Origin: Aedes albopictus
Lineage: Eukaryota > Arthropoda > Insecta > Diptera > Culicidae
Direction of reading: 5' to 3'
NCBI RefSeq assembly: GCF_035046485.1
Contig: NC_085137.1
Span: forward strand, 449,802,980 to 449,866,979
DNA: 64,000 nt
The translations under genes and the position numbers were made by a program. Positions 11,641 to 22,688 of this stretch are shown piece after piece (the stretch's first letter is position 1; the number at the start of each line of letters is the position of its first letter). The notes below the pieces were generated by a model, which saw only the letters and a list, made by a program, of their open reading frames with translations, made no database searches and was not told the origin of the DNA.

Positions 11641-12116
11641 ATGTGAACTTGTTTTTTTTTTTCGAAGGTAAAAATTAGGCATGAAGACCATTAATGAACA
11701 ATACATCGGATGCGTACCCAAGTAACAATGAATGCTGAACAATGAGAGTATTAGCTGAACAATAGCTGGTTAATGATATCAATGGCTGTACACAATGACA
11801 GGTGGATATTGGTCTGAAGTAAGGCTTGTTCAACCTCTTTAATCAGCTATACATAGATGGTTGAATATCAAGTTGAATAGAATATTATTCATCTAGGTAA
11901 CCAGCTTTGAAACATACACCAGCATGCAGAATTATTCATTGTTCAACCTTTAATCAAATATTTTTTGACAGCTGGACCCAAGCATGTTTTCGTGAAGTCC
12001 ACATCGCTTTTTCAGGCGCAATACAGACGAGTTCAACTTATGTTCTTGACTATTCAGACACAAAAAGTAAATGCTTAAGATTATTTTCGAGGATATGTAT
12101 ACAAGTGTGTGTGACC

Positions 12117-12265
12117 GTAGACTATTTAAACAACAGGTCTTAACTGGTTGACGAACAGAACGATAATAACTATTTATTGAACTATCAAAAATTGTCACTG
12201 TTTTTCAGTGCTTGCTTGGTTGCTAAGGATGTTCTCCGTCGCCTTCTTGATTTGCACCGCCATCA
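12117..12265 (-). repeat. copia 3' LTR
   Basis: A 149-bp direct repeat of 19829-19977. On the minus strand it starts TGATGGCG. The polypurine tract GAGGAGGAG (12266-12274) lies directly before it, as expected for plus-strand priming. Confidence 0.9.
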
Positions 12266-12800
12266 CTCCTCCTCGACGGTAGTATCCGGGCAGCTTCCCG
12301 AAATCGTGTTTGCTTCACCCGTTGAAGTGGTTTTGTCATCATATCGGCGATCATATCATTTGTTGATAGATATTGCGGTTTGATAACTTCTTCTTGCTTC
12401 ATCTGGCGAACAAAGTGATACCTCGTGTCAACGTGTTTTGAACGACGTCCACTTGAGTTTGCATCGAGTGGTTTGATAGCGCTTTGATTATCTTCGTTGA
12501 TTATTACAGGCAGATTCATTCGAATTCCTAAGTCTTGAAACAGTCGTAATATCCATTTTAGCTCCTTGCAACTTTCGGCCAATGCTACATATTCGGCTTC
12601 CGAGCTGCTCAGCGTGACACAGTCCTGCTTTCTTGAGCACCACCCGACCATTCCACTGGCGTATCGAAACAAGTATCCAGTTGTAGACTTGCGATCTTGT
12701 GAATCTCCTGCCCAGTCAGCGTCGACAAATATTTCCAAAGGTGTATCCACTCCAAGTATTAGTTCGTAGTCGATTGATCCTTTGAGGTAGCGAAGTACAC
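12223..12800 (-). pseudogene. copia pol, RNase H portion
   Basis: The frame carries the copia RNase H signatures VDADWAGD, TGYLF, SSSEAEYVALAE, EDNQSAI and SKHVDTRYHFVR in order. It starts at YLKGS just after the RT and stops inside the 3' LTR. The residues are well preserved and no stop is seen. It is cut from the RT by the element at 12801-14543. Confidence 0.9.
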
Positions 12801-14543
12801 TGGAACCTCTATTTATGCACATAGCTGGGACTGCATAAATTAAAAATGTGCATAAATTAAAAAAAGGCATAAAAAGAGGGAAATTTATGCATAAATTAAG
12901 TTCGGGCTTCAGAATCTAGTTTGCGAGAACAGGTCTTGCTCATGGGCAGTTGAGGTGGGGCTAAGGGGGTTTCCGGAAAGATCCCAGAGAGCCCAGAAAG
13001 GGGGTTCCAAGGGGCTTCAGGGGCGTTTTAAGGGGTTGTTTCGGGGGATTTGAGGGTTCTAAGGGTGTTCTGACAAGATTTTTTGGTGTTTTCATGGGAT
13101 GATGGGGAATTCTGGTGTATTTCAAAAGTATTAAGTGGGTTTCAGGGGCGTTCAAGGGGCTTTAGGGGCAATTCAAGGGATCTCAGAAGCTATTGAAGGG
13201 CGTTGCAAGAGGTTTGAGGGGCGTTTTACGGTTTTTCAAATATCCCCCTTAACCCCCTCGGACCCCATGTAACGAATCTCAGAAGCTCCAAACCTCTTGA
13301 AAACTCCTCCGTAACGCTTCCGTAACGCCTCTGAATCCCACCGAAGAGGCTCTGAAAGGTCCTGAAATGCCTTCAAAATCCCCCTTAGACCCCCTCGGAC
13401 TCCATGTAATGGATCTGAGAGGCTCCAAACCCCCTAAAACTATTCCGTAACGCTTTCGTAACGCCTCTTAATCACGCCGAAAATGGTCTGAAACATTCTG
13501 AAATGTCTCCAAAATCCCCCTTAAACCCCCTCGGATCCCATGTAACGCACCTGAGAAGCTTCGAACACTCCGAAAACTCCTCCGTAACGCTTTCATAACG
13601 CCTCTTAATTCCGCAGAAAAAGCTCTGAAACGTCCTGAAATGCCTTCAAATTCCCCCTTAATCCTCCTCGGACCCCATGTAACGCACCTGAGGGGCTCCG
13701 AACCCCACGAAAACTCCTCGTAACGCTTAAGTAACGACTCTGAATCCCGCCGAAAATGCTCTGAAACGTCTTGAAATGCCTCCAAAATCCCCCTTAAACC
13801 CCCTCGGAACCCATGTAACGCACCTGAGAAGCTTCGAACACCCCGAAAACTCCTCCGTAACGCTTTCATAACGCCTCTTAATTCCGCAAAAAAAGCTCTG
13901 AAACATCCTTAAATTCCTTCAAAATCCCCTTTGAACCCCCTCGGACCCCATGTAATGCACCTGAGGGGCTCCGAACCCCACGAAAACTACTCCTAACGCT
14001 TAAGTAACGCCTCTGCATCCCGCCAAAAATGCTCTGAAACGTCTTGAAATGCCTCCAAAATCCCCCTTAAACCCCCTCGAACCCCAAGTAACGCATCTAA
14101 GAAGCTCTGAACACCCCGAAAACTCCTCCGTAACGCTTCCGTAACGCCTCTGAATCACGCTGAAAATGCTCTGAAACATCCTGAAATGCCAGAAAAAATC
14201 CTCCTAAACCATAGCCCATAAAAACGCCTCCATAATGCCTCTGAAACCAGCCTAAAATGCTCTGAGACTTCCTGAAATGACTCCGAAACCCCCTTAAGAC
14301 CCACTCGGGCCCCATGTAACGCACATGAGACCTTCGGAAACACCCAAAATCGAGCCTGTAACCTTCCTTTGCTCTCCTCTGTAAACACCCCTTGGCCGAC
14401 GTTGCAATAGTTCCCATCAATATTAAATATTCTTATGCACAATATTGGTTCTGAGTAGCTTTCCCTCTTTTTATGCAGGGCATAAAAAAAGGTGCATAAA
14501 TTAAATGTGCATAAAAATAACATGCATAAAAAGAGGTTTTGGT
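12801..14543. mobile_element. 1.74 kb insertion in copia pol, satellite-filled
   Basis: It is flanked by GTACAC on both sides (12795-12800 and 14544-14549), of which the intact copia frame needs only one copy. Ends are TGGAACCTCTATTTATGCA and, in reverse complement, ACCAAAACCTCTTTTTATGCA. Repeats of GCATAAATTAAA crowd both ends (12830-12900 and 14425-14540). The interior is mostly a 136-bp satellite and there is no transposase. If the termini begin ACTGG, the duplication could instead be 4 bp (GTAC). Confidence 0.88.
13235..14110. repeat. 136-bp satellite with dimeric higher-order structure
   Basis: The landmark CCCCCTCGG-CCCATGTAACG recurs near 13258, 13394, 13531, 13668, 13804, 13941 and 14077, a spacing of 136-137 bp. 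Alternate units are closer to each other: 13531 and 13804 share GAGAAGCTTCGAACAC, while 13668 and 13941 share GAGGGGCTCCGAACCCC. The effective unit is therefore about 273 bp. The repeated minus-strand frame at 13468-13869 follows this. Confidence 0.9.
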
Positions 14544-14549
14544 GTACAC

Positions 14550-15850
14550 GTTTTGCTTCTGTCCAGTCGGAATTGGTGGGACAGCTTACCTTCCTTCCAA
14601 GGATCGAAACAGCTGCAGCAATGTCCGGTCGAGTATTCGTGGCCACATACAGCAACCCTCCTATAAGGCTTGCGTATTGACGCTTGTTGGGTAGCGCTTT
14701 CTCCTCCTTTGTCTGTAGGTGTCCAGGATCCAACGGTATTTTGCTGGGTTTCGCATCCTCCAATCCAAATCTAGTCAGCATTTTACGAATGTATGTTGCT
14801 TGATTTATGGAAATGTGTTCTTCGGCACGGTTAACTTGGATTCCCAAGAAATGCTTAATGTCCCCTAAGGACGTTACTTTGAAATTACAATTCAAATCCT
14901 TGATTATGGCATCATAGTCTTCCTCCGTGTTGCAAACAATGACAAAATCGTCCACGTAAACAGCAATATACGAAACCTTACCGTTACAGCTGCGCTTCAC
15001 GTAAAGGCAAGAATCATTCACGGAAGGATAGAATCCCATCTTCTTGAGAGTATCATCTAGCTTATGGTTCCAAATCCGTGCAGCTTGCTTCAGTCCGTAT
15101 AGCCCTTTGCGAAGTCGACAAACCATGTTTTCTCCTTCAGCTGCAACGCCTGGTGGTAGACGCATGTAGACTGTTTCCTGCAGCTCTCCGTTCAAATAGA
15201 CAGTCTTCACATCAGCATGTTTTATCAGCATCTTCTTTTGACTTGCCACAGAAAACAGCGTGCGGTAGGTGATTTGCTTGACAACGAGAGCGAATACCTC
15301 ATCGTAGTCTTCTTCAAATTTTTGAGTGTAGCCTTGAGCCACCAATCGAGCTTTGTATCTCACCACTTGACCTTGCTCATCTGTCTTTCTCTTGAAAATC
15401 CAGCGGCAGCCGATTGTTTTCTTTCCAGCTGGCAATGCTTCAAAGTCCCACACATGGTTTTGATGCAGCGATTGGAGCTCGTCTTCGATAGCTTCTTTCC
15501 ACAGTTCCTTACACGGACCAGTCATGGCTTCTTTGTAACTGCTCGGTTCCTTCAGTTCATGTTGTACTGCATTTCCAACGGCATTGTAGCGATCCGGAGC
15601 CACTCCTTTAGTTGAACGACACGACCGTCTTGGTGTTTCACAAATATTTTCATGCTCCATTCGAACTTGCTCCTCCTGAATCTCATGATCTTCTAGAACC
15701 CCGGCATCTTCATAAAACGACTCATCCAGGTTTTCATCCAAATCTTCCGGATTTGCATCATTCGTCAAAAGTTCAGCTTGTTCGGAGTCCTGTTTCACGG
15801 GCGGCAATTGAAAATATTGATCGTCTTCAACTTCTCCTGGAGTCTCCTAA
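14550..15850 (-). pseudogene. copia pol, reverse-transcriptase portion
   Basis: The frame contains the copia RT start (KEAMTGPCKELWKEAI), GCRWIFKRKTD, the first catalytic aspartate in ADVKTVYLNG, YGLKQAARIW and the catalytic YVDD box, then LGDIKHFLGIQV and the connection GGLLYVATNTRPDI. It ends at TEAKRV where the 1.74 kb element enters. A TAG at 15848-15850 separates it from the integrase frame. Confidence 0.92.
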
Positions 15851-16186
15851 GTAGTTTGATAGGTGTTCAAAAAACGTGCATCCCGGCTAATGGTGATCTG
15901 ATTCGATTTCGTATTGATGAACCGCCATGCTTTGTGCTGCTGTGAATATCCCACGAAAATCAACTTCTCGGCCTTCGCATCAAGCTTCGTCCGCCTAGCA
16001 TCCGGCACGAACACGTACGCTTCCGATCCAAATACTTGCAACATTCTCATGTCCGGTTTGAATCCATGCCAGTTTTCAAAAGGTGTTCGCTCAGCTGACT
16101 TGGTCGGCAATATATTTTGCAGGAAATTCGCAGTGTTGATGGCTTCTCCCCAATAGCGGTTATGCATTCCAGCCTCCAAGAGTAAA
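15848..16186 (-). pseudogene. copia integrase, C-terminal portion
   Basis: Residues RYWGEAINTANFLQN, FENWHGFKPDM, VFGSEAYVFVP and KAEKLIFVGYS are the conserved tail of copia integrase. The N-terminal portion lies at 17994-18784, on the far side of the 1.8 kb insertion. The frame ends at the TAG shared with the RT portion. Confidence 0.9.
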
Positions 16187-16484
16187 CCCTGATAAAAAAT
16201 ATCATAAAAATACGATAAATTTTATTGTTACAATACCATTTTTTCGAAAAATATTCACCATTAAACGTATTGTAATTTACACGGCACACTCACCATCACC
16301 CCTATTGTTCTATACCATTCGGCGAATGGTAAATGGCACTTTTACAATAAAAATGGTGGTCGTTATGTATCTTAACCATAAAATTTTGAGAAAATTTTCA
16401 TACACTTTTTCGTGAAAAACAATAGAATGTATTGTGTTTTTATTAGACATTTTTAGGGCAATTTTCAAAAGAAAACAATACATC

Positions 16485-16653
16485 TTAGGGGCTGTCCATA
16501 AACCACGTGGTCATGAGGGAGGGGGGGGGGGGTCGGACAATGATCATTTTGTATGGACAAATAAAAAAATTTGTATGGACTAATGACCACGCGGGGGGGG
16601 GGGGGTTTGAAAAGTCCCAAAAAATGACCACGTGGTTTATGGACAGCCCCTTA
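16485..16653. mobile_element. CCACGTGG MITE (copy 2)
   Basis: A 163-bp element (16488-16650) with ends GGGGCTGTCCATAAACCACG and CGTGGTTTATGGACAGCCCC. It is flanked by TTA on both sides (16485-16487 and 16651-16653). The three-base TTA target is typical of PIF/Harbinger-type MITEs. G-runs replace the C-runs of copy 1 because the orientation is reversed. Confidence 0.92.
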
Positions 16654-17067
16654 ATGTTTTTTCATTGTTCTTACAATACAAATACAATTAACTGAATAGC
16701 GTCAAATGAATCGTTGTTACAATAAAAATACAATAATACTTGTTGTTATTTGTAAGCAATTTTCGCTTTTGAAAATCCATAGAATTTATATTTCCCGCTA
16801 ACATTTATATCCAGCATTTACGAGCACTAACGGCCGCCAGAATGATACGCACATTTTAGGATAAGAATCAAACACTCTGATGTCTGTCTGGTATGTATTG
16901 CTTGGCAGCTGTTGATAAGATCTATCTTCAATCTTTTCAAATAACTGCCAAATATCACAAGTCAGACCTCAGGTCGCATGATCCATACCATAAATTGTTC
17001 ACAATTCATGTGGCCATTAGTATTCTCCGTGCAGCTGAAACCCGGAACTTTCGACTAGCGAAGTTGG

Positions 17068-17190
17068 ATTTTTCTCCAAATCCGTGCGTCGGACCTAACT
17101 TCGGAAGTAGTGCGCTGTATAGCGGGCCAGGTTTACTATACAGCGCACCACTTCCGAAGTTAGGTCCGACGCACGGATTTGGAGAAAAAT
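17068..17190. mobile_element. hairpin element with CGGAAGT core (copy 1)
   Basis: A 123-bp foldback with about 54-nt arms (ATTTTTCTCCAAATCCGTGC and onward) and a loop of about 14 nt. Its central 55 bp (17095-17157 region) align without gaps to the centre of the hairpin at 26790-27010, about 45 of 55 identical. It lies inside the 1.8 kb insertion. Confidence 0.85.
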
Positions 17191-17993
17191 GTTACCGAGA
17201 AATATGATTTTTTTTGGTTTTTCAAAGGCGAAATCTGTTTACATAACAATACATATTATTGCATGTTTATTTTAACATCGGTTTAATTGACCCCATTAAA
17301 CTAATTGTATTTGTATTGTTATCAATGGTAGTTTACTATTTACTAGATTCCTTTAATTTATTGGAAAACATTAGAAAAAATATTGTTCATCTTTTTATTG
17401 TCGTAACATCCTGCTTGGCTAAAACCTGATTTTCAGCTAGTTTTCTATAAGTACTTCCTTAGTTATTCATTGAGAGCTTCCTCTGCCAACACGGCTTGTT
17501 GACGTCTGGCAGTCGTTGAAGTTTTAGCGAATAACATTTGATAACCGAAACATCTATAGTATTCAAATTTAAAACGAAAACTATAAAAACATATGTCAAG
17601 TGATTTTGTATTTGATTATACAAACATAATCCAAGCAACAATAATATTTATTGTTATTTATTTGTTACGAATAGTTTTTAAATGTAATTGAGAAATAGAC
17701 TCTTTTTTAATAAAAAGTCCATGAGAACTTTGCTGGCACTTTTGCAACTATTTAAAAACAACATAAATTAATTTTTACTGATAGTAACTTTAAATTATTA
17801 TAGAACTATTGAAAAACAATCGAATCAATTAGTCACTAATAAAGCTAATGTTCACTTATTGTACGAACTATATGGGCTTGATTTCTATTGTAAAAAGTGA
17901 CAATATATCTACTATGTGTTTTATTGTGAACAATAAAACCAGTCATATGTTGATAATATTTACCATGCAATGAATGGTATTTTTTTATCCGGG

Positions 17994-18784
17994 AACACCT
18001 CGCCATTTCAACCAACGAACGATTTTTGCGCTCCGCAATTCCATTTTGTTGTGGTGTGTAGGCCGTGGTAAACTCCTGCTGGATCCCTTCACGCTTCAGA
18101 AACTTTATCAACTCACCGCTACGATATTCACCACCTTGGTCCGATCTCAGCTTCTTCGGCGGTCTACCAAATAGAGTTTTCATCTTCAATTGCACCAGCA
18201 GTTTCCGATTTCTCCCGTAACAAGTACAGCACGGTATATCTACTGTGGTCATCAATTAGTGTGAGAAAATACCGTCGTCCTCCTGGGGTTGCCGTCCTCA
18301 TAGGTCCGCACAGGTCCGTGTGCACCAAGTCCATCACCGCTACTGATTTCTTCATCGCTTTCTTTGGAAATGGCAAACGGGCAAATTTTCCAGCAAGGCA
18401 AGTTTCACACGTGATCTTGGTGCCATAGTTACGTATCTTGATTCCAGTCGTTAGTTGTCGGTGTTCCAAATCTTGTATTGCTTGAACGTCACGATGGCCG
18501 AGCTTCTTATGCCAGTCATGAATACACTCCTTTTCACAGCATTCAACTTTCATTGCATTTGACCGCTCCACCATTCGCAAGTGATATAGTCCATTTCTTC
18601 GCACAGCTACAGCAGCGACTCGATCCTCACGTGCAATGGTACACCCGCTCTGATCAAAAATGACTCTAGTTCCTTTGGCAACCAGCTGTCCCACAGAAAC
18701 TAGGTTCATATCCAAGTCGGGAACATACAGCACCTGAGTAAGCGTAATCTTCTTGGCGACTCCATCTTGTCCGTAGCAATCCAA
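17994..18784 (-). pseudogene. copia integrase, zinc-binding and catalytic portion
   Basis: In order: HDWHKKLGH with CETC (integrase zinc finger), DLVHTDLCGPM (first catalytic aspartate), LTLIDDHSRY, RSDQGGEY (second aspartate) and NGIAERKN (catalytic glutamate). All DDE residues are intact. A one-base shift near 18210 divides the frame and another near 18785 separates it from the protease. It ends at VEMARC, where the 1.8 kb element enters. Confidence 0.92.
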
Positions 18785-19769
18785 CTGGCAACTTCCGACA
18801 CCTTTGACGATAGCTTTTCACCATCCGCAACGGTCACGAATCCTGGCGTTCCTGCGTTCGGCTCTTGAACCTCCTCGAAGTATTCCGAGTTTGCGCACAT
18901 GTGGGAACTTGCTCCTGAATCTACAATCCAGTGATCGGTTGGACCTTCCCTCGCACTGAATACGAAGGTTTCTTCCTCAGACGCCGCAACTCTCGCTTTC
19001 GGTGGATTCTTGAAGGTTCGCCTGCTTTCATGACTTCCAAACTTTTGGCTTCGAGCATCTAGATCTTTGTCCTGCTTCGCCAGAACCTTGCAATCACGCT
19101 TCTTGTGACTAGCTTCCTGAAAATGATGGCACACGATTGTCTTCAGCTTCCCATTTACCTTGAGAACCGACGAATCAACCGGAACAATTTCTTTCTGCTT
19201 CTGTACCTCATTGATGATCATGTCCTTCACGAACGCCAACGTCAGTTCTTCAACGGAGCGATTCTCCAGGGTTGTGGTTAACGCATCGAACAAACTCGGA
19301 AGGCTTCGGAAAACCAGGACCACTTGAAGATCGTTATCCAGTTTCGTTCCAGCATTCGATAGCTTCTCGAAAGGGTCTTCAAACTTGATGAAATGGTCTA
19401 CGATGTCGTCCCCTTCGTTGAATTTCAGGTCGCAAATCCGCTTCAGTAGGTGTACTTTGGATGTCAGAGACTTCTTCTCATGCTGCCGTTTCAAGTTTGA
19501 CCAAACTTCCTTCGCTGTCTTGGTGTTCCGGATTAGGCCGTGCTGACTCCGACTGAGCAATAGTCCAATGCAATGGTCGCACGCGCCTTTTGATCTGCTT
19601 CTTCCCAAGCCACCAGCGCCGCAGCATTCGAACCATCAGCAGCCGCTGCCGGCTTCACTCCCGGTTCCACGAACTTCCATAAGCCTTCTCTCACCAGCAG
19701 GAATTCGACTTCGAGCTTCCACGCATCGTAGTTTTCGTTGTTGAGCTTGATGATTCCTGATCGTTCCAT
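18785..19769 (-). pseudogene. copia gag and protease
   Basis: The gag starts MERSGIIKLNNENYDAWK and continues, after a frame disruption near 19560-19600, into TAKEVWSNLKRQHEKKS and LKRICDLKF. The zinc knuckle reads CHHFQEASHKKRDC: its second cysteine is replaced by phenylalanine, so RNA binding is probably impaired. The protease active site is WIVDSGASSHMC. The start ATG is at 19767-19769, about 60 nt inside the 5' LTR. Confidence 0.88.
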
Positions 19770-19828
19770 TTTCGAGATTTAAATCCGCAGGCCCATAACC
19801 TCTTGGACTATAGTGAGGCCGTAGATCG

Positions 19829-19977
19829 GTAGACTATTTAAACAACAGGTCTTAACTGGTTGACGAACAGAACGATAATAACTATTTATTGAACTATCAA
19901 AAATTGTCACTGTTTTTCAGTGCTTGCTTGGTTGCTAAGGATGTTCTGCGTCGCCTGCTTGATTTGCATCGCCATCA
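19829..19977 (-). repeat. copia 5' LTR
   Basis: A 149-bp direct repeat of 12117-12265, differing at about three sites (for example TTCTCCG versus TTCTGCG). The sequence just inside (19790-19828) should hold the primer-binding site, but no exact match to the usual initiator-tRNA site was recognised. Confidence 0.9.
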
Positions 19978-20461
19978 AAGGTGAATGACTATAAACCAGG
20001 AGGTCCGTGTTCAATTCCCAGTTTTCCCACAGATTAATTTATACATTCCTAATCATCTTTTCAGGAAATAGACGCAGCTAATGATAAAAATAGGCTCACA
20101 AAAGTGTTTTTATTTTATTTTTACACAATTAATAAATTCAATTGATTAAGCGCATATGAAACCTTAAATCAGCCTTCCAATGATCCTCAATTCAGCTAAA
20201 AGTTGAATGAAATCACCAAAATTAGATGTTAAGAAGCTGAATAACGGATTGTACCTCTTGTGCTCAGCTGTTGTTCAAATGAAGGCTGATTTAAAAAAGT
20301 TGGAGAAACGTTTGTACAGCATCAAATTGTTACCTGGGTAAGTCCTTTGCTTAACGTTAGATCATCTACCAGGATATGGTACATTTGATTATTTTGATGG
20401 ACATATTGGATGTTCTGACATCACCCGAAGATTTCATATTCCTGAACTTCTTTATAGTAAA

Positions 20462-20661
20462 CTAGCTGTCCCGGCAAACGTCATACTGCCTGCCTACTGT
20501 GTTTTTTTTTACATGACCCCCTTTCTAGAGATCGGAGGGGTCTCACACTATGGTAAGAACCTTCCCCGGCCCCAAAAGTACCCACATCCAAAGTTTCACG
20601 TCGATAGGTTCAGTAGCTTCCGAATACATAAGGGTCAGACAGACAGAAATTAATTTTTATA
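20462..20661. repeat. dispersed repeat, CTGTCCCGGCAAACG to CAGACAGAAATTAAT
   Basis: It starts ACTAGCTGTCCCGGCAAACG and ends with a CAGACAGACAGAAATTAATT block and TTTTTATATAG. Paired start and end motifs of this sort are common in arthropod dispersed repeats, but I cannot assign a class. It abuts the MITE at 20664. Confidence 0.5.
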
Positions 20662-20856
20662 TAGGGTGACGTTGGGTATTATCGGCACGTTTGTTCTCTT
20701 TGTCATGGGGGTTTTTGCCGGCCAAATTTCCTGAAACTTGGTCGTATAACTCAGCTTGGTTGGGAAGGATTTGAGGCCTACTCTGAGTTTAACAGCATTC
20801 AGGAAACCCCCCATGACGAAGACAAGAAAACTGCCGAAAATACACAATTTTCCCTA
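20662..20856. mobile_element. TA-flanked MITE, 191 bp
   Basis: The ends AGGGTGACGTTGGGTATTATCGGC and, in reverse complement, AGGGAAAATTGTGTATTTTCGGC are imperfect inverted repeats continuing to TTTGTCATGGGGGTTT on each side. TA lies outside each end. No coding capacity. Confidence 0.8.
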
Positions 20857-22688
20857 TATAGATAGATTTCACTTACTTCGTCTGAATCAGTGCTCAACCA
20901 TTGTCGAAATGTTTTCATGATTAAGTATGTTTCGAATTGCTTTATGCGCACATTCAAACTGTTTGGCAAAATGGCATGTTTTTTTTTTTTCAAAATTAGT
21001 ATAGCGACAAATTTTGATATTTTGTTTGAAGAAAAAAAAAAGAAAAAAAAATAAACTAATTAGATTTTTTTATTTATTTATTTATCGTCTTTGAATTTAA
21101 AAATCATACAGACTGTTATCTAAAACTAATTTTTATTCTAAATACATTCTTGGACACATTAAAATCGAACAAATGGTACACTTCATCAAAACGTTGGATA
21201 TTAGAATTGACATTGCTAATATCCAAAACAGTTCCTCCCTCGATAATGTCCGTTCTATATTTCTTCAAGTGCTTCTGCCTAATGACTGTTGCAATTATTA
21301 AAAACCCAATTGCCAGCGTTTGTCACCATATGACCGGCGACGACAAAAAGCGGAACAATAATTTTCCTGACACTGACAGCAGGTACAACTGCGTTGGCGT
21401 TGGCGGCAGCGTCGGCAGATAGGCGATAACCTGCCGTGGTGCTTCAACACAATCAATCGTCAATGTTGTGATCGTATCATCGCATCGGCGCGGGAAGCAA
21501 AAACCTCCAAACGGAAAACGTGGGGGCAATGTTGTGCAGGAAAATGCCGCACCGCACTACCGTCGTCAGTCCATGTGCGGTGCATACTGAATAATTGATT
21601 AGTTTTGCTAGATTCACCTTTTGCAATAACAAACAGCTGAAGTCGCCACTTTGTGAAAGAGCATTAGCGGGGAAACAGCTGGGCTGGGTGAGGTAAAATG
21701 CTTACCACGATTTGGAAATTTGAAACCATGAGTTAAACCGCTTGATACACTGAAAATCTAGTGACGGGTCATAATACCCAAAAGGAGCATTTTATGCCGA
21801 TTCCCCCTACAATGACAAGTGAGACAGCACGGGGGAGGAATGTTTCTTTCCCAGGCTGGAGCTATGTCACTGTCAGGGTCAGCACGGACGATGGTCAACG
21901 GAACCATAACATTATGAGGCAGCGCACTAGGTTAGATAGGTATGTTTACGTGCATTACTGAATGGTGACAGGAGTTGGACAGCTCGTGTCCGAGTCACTG
22001 AAAGTATGCAAAATTGAATTCTTGATGTGACCACGTCACGAGTCAGGGAAGACTTGAAGCTACCCACATCAACGCTGTGACATGTGTCATGTGTCGGGGA
22101 AAAGAGCATGAAAAAGATGTCCTTGCCGGGGCCAGTCCTGTGTGAAGGACGATTCGGTACATTATTGTTGGTGTGACGGAGAGATGATATCAGTGACTAG
22201 GTTCGTTTGCATACTTAATTTGTTGATTAGGACCTAACTATCGACAACGAACTGACAGAACTCTGTTGATTGATTTCGATAATGGTGCGTCAATTACCCG
22301 AAGAAACTGTGGGACATTAAATATTATCCATTGCAAGAAAAATTATCGCGCAATGCTATTAGAAAACGTTGATAGATGTGCGCAGTTGCATTTAATCGCT
22401 TCAGTATGTTTTACGCGGTTAATACCTACTTGGGTAATTTCCGCACTTATTGTAGAGGACGCGAACATGATTTAATGTACTGGCGACGATCTATCAGCGA
22501 TTTTGCACATATTTGCGCGAAAATCTACGGCGAAACGCGCAATAAGTTTAACGAATACGCAGAGTTTATTAAAATCTTGTCTTAGCTGCACAAAGTCATT
22601 CAATCATAATACAATTTCTGTCGTGGTTGATGTTGCCAATATACTGAAATCAGAAACGAAAAATAATTGTGAAAGTAACAGAGAGCAG
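20857..22688. other. no gene seen
   Basis: AT-rich to about 21180, then more balanced sequence (21200-22560) with no recognised repeat. Short frames at 21150-21422, 21761-21961 and 22266-22585 lack domains. A GTTGGCGTTGGCGGCAGCGTCGG stretch near 21392 is low complexity. Unassigned exons or regulatory DNA cannot be excluded. Confidence 0.5.

Larger units (their letters stand above)
16187..17993. mobile_element. 1.8 kb MITE-like insertion in copia integrase
   Basis: The ends CCCTGATAAAAAATA (16187) and, in reverse complement, CCCGGATAAAAAAATA (to 17993) are short inverted repeats. The copia frame resumes on either side with only AA or AAC duplicated. ACAATA motifs are dense near both ends. A TAAATGGCACTTTTACAATA-type block near 16320 is echoed near 40300. 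It carries two younger insertions (16488-16650 and 17068-17190) and no transposase. Confidence 0.8.
12117..19977 (-). mobile_element. Ty1/copia LTR retrotransposon, interrupted and decayed
   Basis: It runs on the minus strand: 5' LTR at 19829-19977, gag, protease, integrase, reverse transcriptase, RNase H, polypurine tract and 3' LTR at 12117-12265. The order integrase before RT defines copia. Net length without the two inserts (12801-14543 and 16187-17993) is about 4.3 kb. The LTRs are 149 bp and differ at about three positions, so the insertion is fairly young. The frame is nevertheless broken by at least three shifts and one stop. I could not identify a clean 5-bp target duplication. Confidence 0.92.
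11715..20340. mobile_element. CCCAAGTAAC-ended element, copy 1, split by a copia element
   Basis: The left part is 11717-12116 and the right part 19978-20338. The ends CCCAAGTAACAATGAATGCTG and CAGCATCAAATTGTTACCTGGG are inverted, with TA outside each. The two halves are colinear (inverted) with the element at 35767-36643, which shows they were once continuous. There is no transposase. The middle has a tRNA-like box B (GTGTTCAATTCCC, about 20010-20022). Confidence 0.85.

Noticed and set aside
13468..13869. Repetitive Arg/Phe/Gly-rich protein frame resembling a repeat protein
   Set aside because: It is the 136-bp satellite read through one frame; the same text is interrupted by stops in neighbouring units and lies inside a mobile element.
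12112..19982. A 5-bp target duplication for the copia element
   Set aside because: TGACC on the left and AAAGG or AAGGT on the right do not match, and alignment to the paralogue is ambiguous at the junction, so no duplication is claimed.
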